Shown: positions 25,001 to 37,000 of the stretch, piece after piece
How the letters are laid out: each line of letters begins with the position of its first letter
How positions within the stretch are numbered: position 1 is the stretch's first letter
Origin: Tachypleus tridentatus
Lineage: Eukaryota > Arthropoda > Merostomata > Xiphosura > Limulidae
DNA: 64,000 nucleotides
NCBI RefSeq assembly: GCF_004210375.1
Contig: NC_134828.1
Coordinates: forward strand, 25,102,400-25,166,399
Direction of reading: 5' to 3'
Notes under the pieces: generated by a model
The model's input: the letters and a program-made list of their open reading frames with translations, nothing else
The model's database searches: none
Told to the model about the DNA's origin: nothing
Translations under genes and position numbers: made by a program

Positions 25001-28000
25001 TCAGAAGTGAAAACCTATCCTTTCTTAGCCGCAGAGGTAGTTTTACTCGTCCAAATGATAAGAGAAATATATATATTCACCAATTTACTCAAAACAGTAT
25101 TGGTTTCATTTTATGACTAAATGATCTTTACATCTACAAAGAGTAGAGACTTTATCACGTGTTACAGTGCCTGTGTTGAATCCTTGCCTTTTGAGGGATG
25201 TAGTTCTTTAAAGTTCTAACCAGCCATGATTATGGCAGCTGATTTAATTATCACTAAAAATAAATGGCTATGAAAGAAAACATTAAAGTACCTGTGGTAG
25301 TGAGAGACCTTTCATGACCCCTGAAAACCCATAGAGATTCCCTAAAGATGTCTTGGAATTGACTGCTACTTCGATCCACTTACTCACCAGCTGAGCTCTT
25401 TCCAGTGGTTCTTCAATGGTTAAGACTGTTGCTGCTACAAGGTATTTCGTGCATTCAAATCTGTATGGAAAATCGATTTTCAAAATGTGCAACTTAAAAT
25501 ATATATCTGTTAAACAGTGCCGATATCTTAATACCTTTTTAAAATTACAGATATTTACGCTGTGTATATAATAACCAGTTTTAAGAACTTATAATAATTT
25601 TAATCTGTTTTATGTTGATTCTTTTTGTCAGTTTGTATGAGTATATTTTTAGTCTAATAAAGTGATGTTCGTTTGTTTGTTTGGAAATAAGCGCAAATCA
25701 ACGCAATACGTTATCTGTGCTCTGCCTACCACAGGTATTGAAAGTCGGTTTCCAGCGTTAAATTTTACAGACATACTCATGCGCTACTTGGGGGTTAAAG
25801 TCATGCTTAAAAAAGATAGTAACTAAACTAATAAGTGGAAACTGTTTAAAAAAAGAACAAAAAATAATGGAAATGCTAAGAATATTTTAACTAAAAATTT
25901 AGTATTCTTGTCGATACATTTAGCCTGGCATGGCCAGGTGGTTAAGGCACTCGACTCGTAATTCAAGGGTCGCGGGTTCAAATCCCCGTCGCACCAAATA
26001 TGCTCGCACTTTCAGCCGTGGAACGTTATAATGTGATGGTCGATCCCACTATTCCTTGGTAAAAGAGTAGCCCAAGAGTTGGCGGTGGGTGGTAATGACT
26101 AGCTGCCTTCCCTCTAGTCTTACACTCCTAAATTAAGGACAGCTAGCGCAGATAGCCCTCGTGTAGCTTTGCGCGAAATTCAAAACAAATCAAACCAAAC
26201 ATTTATTGCTGTGTAATGACCTATTTCTGAAAAAATCGCAAATCCTTACCTTTCTAGGATATCTTTTCGTAACTGTTCTCCTTGGGGTAAGGTCAAGAGT
26301 TCCAAGCCATTTTTGACCCCTAATCCAAGATCGTGGTTTCCAGTATATTTAAATACATCAAAGTCATTCTTACTAAGGTGAATAGCCAGTAGCTTTGGTC
26401 CATTTTCCTTTAACAAAGAGGTTATTTTGGCTTTTACTGAATTATCAAGTGGTTTATTTTCAGAAGGTAAGAGAACAGTGGAGAATGTTGAGAGACAAAA
26501 CGTGGAAGGAGGTTTCATGTCTGGTATAGTAAATTTTCTAATTTCAATAGTGTTTTTAATGTTACTACCTTTTTCATCCTGGATGATTTTATTGGGACAT
26601 TTTATTCCATCTTCATCATCGTTGGAGAGTTTCTTAGGCGTAAGAGGGGGCACAGCATTAACAGGTTTTCCAGTCTGTTGGCCTGGGTCTGTGGTATACA
26701 TACTAATGGGTTTCTCAGTGTGATGAGAAACTTCCGTTTCCGCGTTTTTCAGTTTCGAAAGTAAAACGGGTTTGGCTGGTAGCGTTTGAAACTTCTTATC
26801 TGTCGTTAGGACACCTTTTTCAAAATAATTGTCAGAGATTTGTTGCGAAAATATTCTCGGATTTTGAGTATATTTGATGGACGGAATTCGACTAGGCTTA
26901 GGAGGAGGTTTATCATTACTGGATAAGTCCCGTTTTGGATTTGACAGAGAACACTCAGCTGAACTAACGTTGAGAGTATTACAAATCCCTGATGTACAAG
27001 CAGGTGAGAGAATTCCTGTTGGTCTGTTCTGTGGCTGTTCTTTATTTGACCCATGTTGCCTGGTTTTGGCGTCTTCAGTGTCCGGGATACTGGGAAGACT
27101 CAATGTCTGCTCAGATTTAGTTGGTCCACGATGAGAATAACTGGAAGCCAAAGAACAAAGATCAACAGGTGCACTTTGGTGTTTATCTAGTGGAGCTTTT
27201 TTAGGAGGTAAACGTGGAGCGTTATTAGAATTCTGGTACTCAGGTTGGGGCTGCTGGTACAGTTTTTCACGACTTTGAGCTGATAGTACAGGATGTGCAT
27301 TTTCTGAAGTCCTAGCTACCGGATGGATGAGCACTGCATTTAAAGACGACGACAAAACTGTTTTGTTCTCCATTAGGTAAGTTACTAGTTCAGTAATGGA
27401 GTTGTAATTTTTATCAGCAAACTGGTACACGAGCCTTTGTTGATGTTGGACCTGTGAAAATATATGCACGTTGATTATTTAATCTATATATTATTCAGCT
27501 AATCTATCATAAAAATCCACGTTTTTAATGTGATATCTCCTAAAATGTAGTCAACGATACGACACTCACACCTAGTTAATGCGTATAAACCATTCCTATT
27601 CACTTCTTCATAATTTGTCATTTGAAAGAAATACTAACAAAGAATGAGACGTTTTAAAATTATGCAGGTGCGCAAGTCATATTTATTTTGGCGCAACACA
27701 ATCTCAATACCTTTTTTAAAACTGGTTATAAGTATCAACCACGTACTCTTTTTTTTTCACAAGTTGATGCGTTTTAAATTTCACCTAGTTCATGTCAGAC
27801 TTGTACGTGGCTGATATGTGTTTGTTTATACAGTAAGGCTAACCATGCGACAATAATGGTTAAAGAATAAAAAAATAAAATGTAACCTTCTCAATGACGA
27901 AGTGGAGTGGATGGTCATTCCAACGACAGGTTAAAACGAAACTTCCATCTCGAGAGGTTTGGTCTCGAACAAGGAAATCTCCATCCTCACAGGTCAGCTG

Positions 28001-31000
28001 TTCTGCTCTGTGGCGTGAAATTGACCCATGGTACCAGGTACAGTTATGGAGACAGTCGTTTCTGACGTTATAGTCTGAAGCGACACCCGTGTGTGACCTT
28101 CCAGTATCCCGTACGTCATCAAGGTTCTCCTTCAGAGGTGAAAAGAAGGGGCCGTCATTTAGTCATTCTGAAATCTGGTTTAATAAGAGTAAGAGGGCTG
28201 TTCAAAAAATACGCGGACTGACGTCATAAAACAAAATGTACTTTATTTAGAAGTTACAGGTCTGGGACCCCTTCAAACTACTCTCCTCCCCAACGCACAC
28301 ACTTATCCCAACGGTGTTTCCACTTGTTGAAACAGTCCTGGTACGCTTCTTTTGTAATGTCCTCCAGCTCCTTCGTCGCATTTGCGTTAATCTCGGGAAT
28401 CGTCTCAAATCTTCTTCCTTTCAAGGGTCTTTTGAGTTTGGGGAACAAGAAAAAATCGCAAGGAGCAAGGTCAGGTGAGTAGGGGGGTGGGGAAGAACAG
28501 TGATCGAGTGTTTGGCCAAAAAGTCACGAGTTCTGAGGCACAAATTTCGCAGCAACGCGGTGCATCTTCAATTTTTCGGTCAAAATCTTGTAACAAGATC
28601 CAACTGATATCCCACACTCTTCAGCAAGCTCCCTGACAGTCAGACGTCGAGTTGCCCTCACCAGGGTGTTGATTTTGTCGACGTGTGGGTCGTCAGTTGA
28701 CGTGGAAGGACGTCCAGGACGCTCATCATCTTCAATGGACTCTCGACCATCCTTAAAACGTTCATGCCACTTGAAACATGCTGTAGGCTTCATAGCAACA
28801 TCACCGTAAGCCGTGTTAAGCATAACAAAAGTTTCAGTCGCAGATTTTCCAAGTTTAACACAAAATTTCACAGCAAGTCGTTGCTCCTTCAGGTGATTCA
28901 TTCTGAAATCCGCCAAACGAAAAAATCGCACTTCACTTAAAACCGCGTAGCTAATACACAAATGAAGATATCTGCAATCGGGAAATGGCGTCGTAATCAG
29001 CTGATCTGTGCGAATCTAGCGAAACCAAGCGGATTCCCCTGGAACCAAGTGGAGCCGCGCAATTCAAACAGTCCGCGTATTTTTTGAACAGACCTCGTAT
29101 AGCCCAAAAGTCAAATTCCGTAAAACAAAAACATTAAGCCTTATTTTTATCGTTGAAATTAATATCACCTTCCCTTTTGTGCAAGCAATCGATAGAATTG
29201 AGACATTTGATCAAAACAATACAATAAATATATATTCCTCAAATTTCAAGTTAATTCTCTTTCAAAATATTAATTTTCTGTAACTTTTTGTCTATTTTAT
29301 CTTTATTAATAAATTTTAAAATTAATCATTTCATTGTCAGTATATTTTTGGAATTTTTTTCTTACTTCTTGCAAACTTATTTAATTATTTAGAGGCGTGG
29401 GGTGGGAGAGAGACGAACTCCTGGATACAGTTGTTGAGTTTTCCGGAAAAACTGAATGGCTTAAGCCACCGGAAAGTCTGTGGACTTACAACGCTGAAAG
29501 TCAGGTTTCGAAACTTGCGGGCTCAGAACACAGAGAGCCGAATGTGCAACTTTGAGCCTAATGACAAATCTACCGGATATTTTATTTTGCTTCAAGTAAT
29601 TGCCATTCTATAACTATAAATCTCACACAAAACTATTGACTTGTAACTAAGTTCTTGTCGTAACTTCCAAGACACACAGGACCAGTGCTTCTTAACTCCG
29701 GTTGCAAAAGACGCGAGAGTATGAGAATAATTACCTATTCTCAGTCACAGATTAGCTTCCAACTAACAGGTGGTACCATTCTTACAGCCATGTAGACTGG
29801 AACAAGCGGACTGAAGTGAATTGCTCAAGACATGCAGAGTTCTAGCCTCAAACTCACTAATCCACTCTTCCAAACTTAATGCACGAACATATAATGTGAG
29901 AAAAAATGTTTCGTTCAAACGAAATTGGTTATTGTATTCTATCGTCTTAATAACTGAAATTACAATTTTCAACATGAAAGGCACCGCGCGAGTTAAATGG
30001 CCAGTGACCCTTAAGATTCAGTAGTTTTCGGCTACTGACCACAAGAAAAGCAGTCGACGGCATAAAACATCTGTATGCCTCCGAGTCCAATAATAGGATC
30101 GGACTGTATCTTTTATAACGCAACCACACCTCAAAGTGCAGAATATGTTCGTTGATATCACATCTCCAGTCTCGGACTCTTCAATCTGCTAACCACAAGG
30201 TTACCACTGGCTCCTTATCGCCTACAGACAACACATTAACATAACAGAATCAAAGTTCAAAAACAAACGGAAACACTAGATAACCGTTATCACAGATCTA
30301 GGTTATTGTTTTGATTGTTTGTTTTTGAATTTCGCGCAAAGCTACTCGAGGGCTATCTGTGCTAGCCGTCCTTAATTTAGCAGTGTATTGTTTGTTTGTT
30401 TTGGAATTTCGCACAAAGCTACTCGAGGGCTATCTGTGCTAGCCGTCCCTAATTTAGCAGTGTAAGACTAGAGGGAAGGCAGCTAGTCATCACCACCCAC
30501 CGCCAACTCTTGGGCTACTCTTTTACCAACGAAAAGTGGGATTGACCGTCACGTTATGACGCCCCCACGGCTGGGAGGGCGAGCATGTTTGGCGCGACTC
30601 GGGCGTGAACCCGCAACCCTCAGATTACGAGTCGCACGCCTTAACGCGCTTGGCCATGCCGGGCCCAAGTTAGGTTATATCAACCATTCCTACGTAAAGT
30701 GGTAAATATTTGTTGTAACTCACAAATCTGACGAAGTTCAGGAGACTTACAACACTAAAATGTGATGTTCAATTCACCAAGGTGAATAGGTTGTAGGCAG
30801 CGTAATGTATAGCTTTTGCTTAAAAAGCACCACATCAGATAACTGGGGGAGGGTGTTACTGATAACTAAATCTTACAAACAAAGTTATAAATTACTGAAA
30901 ACATGACCGTATTCCGAGTGATAAGACACCACGGACCATCCTTTAAGACTAAAAGCACCCAGTTATGAACAGAATCAACAAATTGGTTTTCAAAATTGCA

Positions 31001-34000
31001 AGTGGTAAAACAGTTCTACATTTCCAGATGCTAAGGAACAGTTCATATTCAAACTTAGAAATATTTGGAAAGTTCACAATGACTGAATGAAACGAAGGGT
31101 GTACGTGTGTTTCTTATAACAAAGCCCTGTCAGGCTAAATACTGTGTGCACCCAAGGAAATGAAACACATGATTTTAACGTGTCCCAATGGGGAACAGAA
31201 AACAAAGGAAAGGAACTGCTTAACAAAATAAAAATAAATAATATTTCATATATTGCCTTTTTAGTAGTATTATAAGTTGAATATTTTTATATCAAGGCTA
31301 TTGAAATAGAGTAACTAACAAAAGTCTAATCGTATCATTATTAAAACACGACGTAAATATAAAAGAGTTCCTTAAAGTATATACGAGAATATATTCGATT
31401 TCATTCCAAAAGGTTCGCGACTGTTTGGCTCTCAATACTCTCAAATTTGCCACCCTCCTGTGGGTTAACAGGGTTATAAACACTACAAACTAAGTTTCGA
31501 TACCCGCGAAGAGCAGAGCATATGTAGCCCATTGTGTTGGCTTTGTAATTTACATTAGATTGTTTGTTTGTTTTGGAATTTCACGCAAAGTTACACGAGG
31601 GCTATCTGCGCTAGCAGTCCCTAATTTAGCAGTGTAAGACTAGAGGGAAGTCAGCTAGTCATCACCACCCACCGCCACCTCTTGGACTACTCTTTTACCA
31701 AAGAATATTGAGATTGACCGTCATATTATAACGTCTTCACGGCTGAAAGGGCAAGAATGTTTGGTGCGACGGGGATTCGAACCCGCGATCCTCAGATTAC
31801 GAGTCGAGTGCCCTAACCACGTGGCCATGCCGGGCTTTATACATTAGAACAAACCCCAAACTATTATTAATCTGTTAGTACGTGTCACAGAAAACTATCA
31901 GAACAAAATGCCAAGTGAAACGTTCATCTATGTTATAGAACGAATTTCTATTCGTCATGGTTTTAGTTGTTGTTGTTGTTGTTGCTGCTGCTGCTGCCTT
32001 GTTTCACTTTTGAAAATGAAAATAAGTAGGAACGCTTGTACCTGTAACATTAATGTGGGACTACATCTGGCCCCGTTTTTTGGGCGTATTTCAGCATCTT
32101 TATTTATCCATTGTTCACAGAACGTGTGTTCCTAACATTGTGTTATTACATCTAGCCCCATTTTTGGGGCGTATTTCAGCGTCTTTATTTATCCATTGTT
32201 CACAGAACGTGTGTTCCTAACATTGTGTTATTACATCTAGCCCCATTTTTGGGGCGTATTTCAGCGTCTTTATTTAATTATTATTTACCTGGTTTAAAAA
32301 ATCAGAATCAGAAGCAGCTTCCACACTTACGTTGTTCTTAATTCACAATTCAACGTTTATGTACGTTTGGTTGTAGAGGTTGTAATGGTATCTCACATAT
32401 ATCTGCCTTTTTTTTTTTATATCAAACTAATTTTTTCATATTTGCGGCAAAGGAGTTGGTTTGGTGTTTTATGGTGCAAAGCAACTAGGCTATCTACGCC
32501 AGAAAAAAAAAAAAAGAGAAAAAAAAGGAGGGTGGTAAATTTTATTTATTACAAAGGTGGAATATCTCCAGGCAGACTGCCCGTTTTAATACAGTTGTCA
32601 TCAAGACAAATGCGCAACCTCTATATAAGCGTGGTTTTTAGTGAGAAATAATGTGTTGAAGTATGCGAACAAGCAACCTGTGATTAGTATTTGGAGTAAG
32701 ACTTTTGACTTTCTGATACGAGGGCAAATAATTGTGGTTTGAGTGGGAAAAGGTTGAAAAATTAACGTGTAAACACCGGTTCAAAATTATAATAAAAACG
32801 TGCAACTTAAAGATGACAACTTTCGGCCATAATTGTTTATATAAAAACATACATCCAAAACAGTCATTAAAAAGAAGATGGAACATGATGCTGAAAACCT
32901 TAACTCACGAGATGAAAATGCTTGTGCATTACTGAATTACAAACTTCCTTCAAAGCATGAGTTGTATGGCCAAGAAGACATCGTTGTAGACGTTTAACTG
33001 TAACACAAGAGTTGTTTTGGTGAAATAGCCCAAGTGAGAACACTTAATATGTCGAATGTAGAATCAATATTGTTTGAAATTAAGCACAAAGCTATTCGTG
33101 GGCTTTCTGTGCTCTGCCCATCACGGGTAACGAAACCCGGTTTCTAGCGGTGTGAGTCCGCACACATACTTCTGTGCCACTGGGGAGCACTTTGAAAGCT
33201 GCGGATAGATCTTCACCAAAATTGGTATGGATGTTCTTTAGGTCCATGCTGGGGATACATACAAATTTCCAGTTTTGTGGTTGGTACGGTGTTTTTTTTT
33301 AACCACTACTTCGTTCCGTGTTGATAGACTATCATCAACTTTGCCATGAAGGTTTGTTAGGTCTATTCATAGAAACAAACTTGCTGTTTCCCACTTTGCG
33401 GTTTTATGAGCATTTTTTAGTTTGTTTTTTTTCAATTGCATGTAAGGGAACCTTTCACGTCTTAAGATAACATTTCATTAATCGCGAATTAATATAACTT
33501 CTGCCCAGGGGACGGGTACTCCAGCTAGTTATTTATATACAGGTATTTTCGGTTAGTCAAGAAATGTCACTTTATTATGTTTGTCCAATGGTTTTAAGCT
33601 CAAACAAGTTCTTGTTTGTTGATTTCCGCGCATAGCTACCCAAGGGCTAGCTGTCTCTAGTTCACACTAGAGGTAAAGTGGATAATCAACACCACCAAAC
33701 TCCAACTTGTTGGCTACCCTGATCAGATAGTGAGATTTGACCATCACTCTTGTAACGTACCCACGTCCTTAAAGTGCTGAACGTTTTATTTTGTAGCAAG
33801 TCGCGAACCTCGGACACACAGTTCGGCATGCTGACCAATGGGCAGCGCTCGCTTTCCAAAATTTCACACATACACTTTGGATCAGCGCCTTGGGTAAGAT
33901 AAACTGCACACAGTTCACGTTAACCAAGAACTATTTGTTTTCTAAAAGATACATGTGTATAAATGTAATTACAGTGCCGTTCACCAAATTTTATGTTGTA

Positions 34001-37000
34001 CAATTGTCTTTATCCTAACAATATTTCACCCATGTCGTTTTTTCTTAACATGAGCATTACATTACAATAAGTACCTCTTAAAATATCCTCCTAACACCCT
34101 AAAAAAAAACAAATTGTGTACCTATGATCCAAGCACGTAAACTTGTCAAAAGGCTTAATGTTGTACATCCGTCATAGTTAATAAATACAATATACTGAAA
34201 AAAAAAACACACCAAAAGATGGCAGAAACCACCTTTGCTTGATAATAACAACTTACCGAAGATGTCCCTGAAGTGTTGGCGTAGACGACCTCTTTATTTT
34301 CTGTTGTCGTGGTTGTCACCAGAGGGACTCTGAAAGCATTGACGGTTTAGTTAACTGAAATCTGTTACTGATATTTATATTACATTAGGCCTAAAGTTCA
34401 GTGATTATTACTGTTATGTGATCATATTACTTATTCCAAACTTTATACACAGTGACGTAAATCAATACCGCCTGTATATATTTCGCTCGACCTCTGGCAC
34501 CTGATATGATAAACAGTGAAATCAAAGTGCACTGTGGGTAATGTTCTTACTACAGACATCTAAGAAGTAGGCGTAAAGCTACTCGTTCGAGATTACTGTA
34601 TATATTTTCACTGGAACACTAAATATTATCGAGGGAATACACTATGTACCTTAAAACAATGGGTGCAAAAAATGTACTGAAGTAATAAAATACAGGTGGC
34701 GTTAAAAGAGTAGAGACAGTGTGTTGTCTCTGGTACACACAAAGTTAAACATCCATAAGAAGCAAATAGATCTACTTTTGTTCCTACTCAACTGGTCTTG
34801 TAAATACTTTTAGGATATAAAACTAAAAAGTGAATTTTTGTATATTAAATACTTAAAAGCATATTGCAGAGTTGTTTTCGTTGATGTTGTTGTTCTAAAA
34901 TTCTAGAAGACCCTGTGTTCTATTTATTTTAACGCTAAAGTCCTTTTATTTTCCTTTCATAATAACTCATAACAAACAACGTTTGAAATCAGACGTATAT
35001 TTCTTAGTTGTTGGTAATATTTACAACAGATGTAAACAGATCGTAGAGTATAAGCAGAGGTTTGAGTCCACCCAAACAAATCCCCCGGACACATTACCGA
35101 GTAGTACAATGAATAAACTCTTCAACATCTCCCTTTCTTCAGCTCCTAATTCTCACCTACGTAACAGTCAGAACCTCCCATACAAATAAAAAGGAACTCT
35201 CAAGAAAGCATCTTCTCATAACGTCTCAAACAAAAAAATATTTTCACTAGTCAAACACTTGTTTCTTTCATTGTCTAGGTAATTTGGAATTATGTACTAC
35301 CACAATTAATGGTATTTTCCGTTCAGACTTTCCAAAGCTTACTACTATAAAGTTTTAAGTAAGTAATGAAATGTTAAAATACTTATTTTATATTGTATAT
35401 CTTTAGATGGGACAAGGTCAGGGTTAACCACGTGCTGTTTATCAATAAATGTTGCATTAAATGATTTGACGAATACATTCTCACTTTATATTTCGGATTG
35501 AAATATTAGTTTATTTGGTTGTATAAGGGAGCATTTTTTGCCATCTCCATTGATCTGTTCGTTTCTATTTTAAAATATGTTATATTTTATCCTTTGAAAA
35601 TTAAATTTTAGCGAGACACTAAAAAATGTTTAAAAAATCAAAAATCACCATTCGATTTTTTTCATAAAACTAATGTTCATTTTGCATTTTTAAGTGTGCG
35701 ACAAAAACCAACACAAAAACAACACATACCGATCAACGTGAGAGAACAGGTTTAACATGGTAAAAAAAATAATTTACCCATAATACACTATGTCTTGTCG
35801 CTCGGCGATTGCCTTTAGACACCATACAAAAGAGCTAACGTAAGAAAAGTCAGAAGGAAAACAGACTGTACTATTTAATTAAAAACTTCTTTAGTGTACG
35901 TAACTTATTTATTTATAAAATTATCTTTAAAATATACCTCAAATAAATAATATATTCTTACAACATTTAGCTTATAGCTAAAACAAAATTTGTTGGTTTA
36001 AACCTAAAGTCACATTGGACTATCTTCTGTGTTCATCATGGACAATTGAACCTTTCCTTTTAGCGTTTCAAGTCCATAAAAACTTACCACTGTCCCCAAC
36101 GAGGAACTGAAAGAGAGTACACTTTTATAGTTCAAATATTGGCCACAGTCAGTAATTTCTGTTAAAAATATAGTTTTCTCAGTATTAACTTACTGAAAAT
36201 TATTTTTGTAATTAGCCAAAAAAAAAAAAATCCAAAAAGATGCTCAATCAAAAATTGGTTTTAAGCTTTAATGTTCGAGTAACTATATTTAAATTTCCGA
36301 ACTATCAGGGGGGGGTTCTAACCAAAAGGGAAATAAATCCGGGTCCAAACATATATTGTAGCAGATTCACTGTTATAAATTTATTTTAATATCTACGTTT
36401 GTTTCAGTTTAACCCACGTAACGTATATTGTTAAATGTGTTCTGGGCAAGTCCCGTCTGTTCTCTAAATTTATAGAAGATTCTCAAGTGTAAGAATCAAC
36501 AATATACATGTTTTACGAAAACACTAGCGTATCTTCGAATATTGTTGGACCAACTGAACTTCCGAAAATTTCGCTTGAAAGTTTTTAAATCGACGCGCCA
36601 AGAGGCAGTAATAAAATATTGTTTGGTAGCTACAGTCAGTATACTATAAGCCTCTGAAGCTATAATTGTGATAAACACTTAACTGATCGGAAAACCACAG
36701 ATATTTGACGAGAAACGTTTATAAATTTCGAAAATCACGAACCGTTCAACTTCACAGAACTAAACATTGGACGTTATTATTTCCGCGAAACCATCGCATA
36801 ACTTTAGCAGAAAAAACTCACGTGCGAAGAATAGAGCTAGCTAGCATTCCCGTTAAGTGAAGTGTATCTGTGTATTAATATAAAGCAATTTGCTCGTCGT
36901 GAACCTTGACCGTTGATAAATTATTTAATTCCAGACCAGACAGAAGACTGAATTCTGTTTGTGAGAAAGAAAACTGTGTTTATTAATCTTGTTGGCAAAT

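Noticed and set aside
26427-27134. Two + strand open frames of 86-98 codons
   Set aside because: They lie antisense to NSP exon 7, whose frame has clear SH2, linker and Cdc25 similarity; they are shadows.
28524-28961. 145-codon - strand frame as a host SETMAR-like gene
   Set aside because: It sits inside mariner inverted repeats with TA duplications and lacks the first two catalytic residues; it is a dead transposon, with no SET domain nearby.
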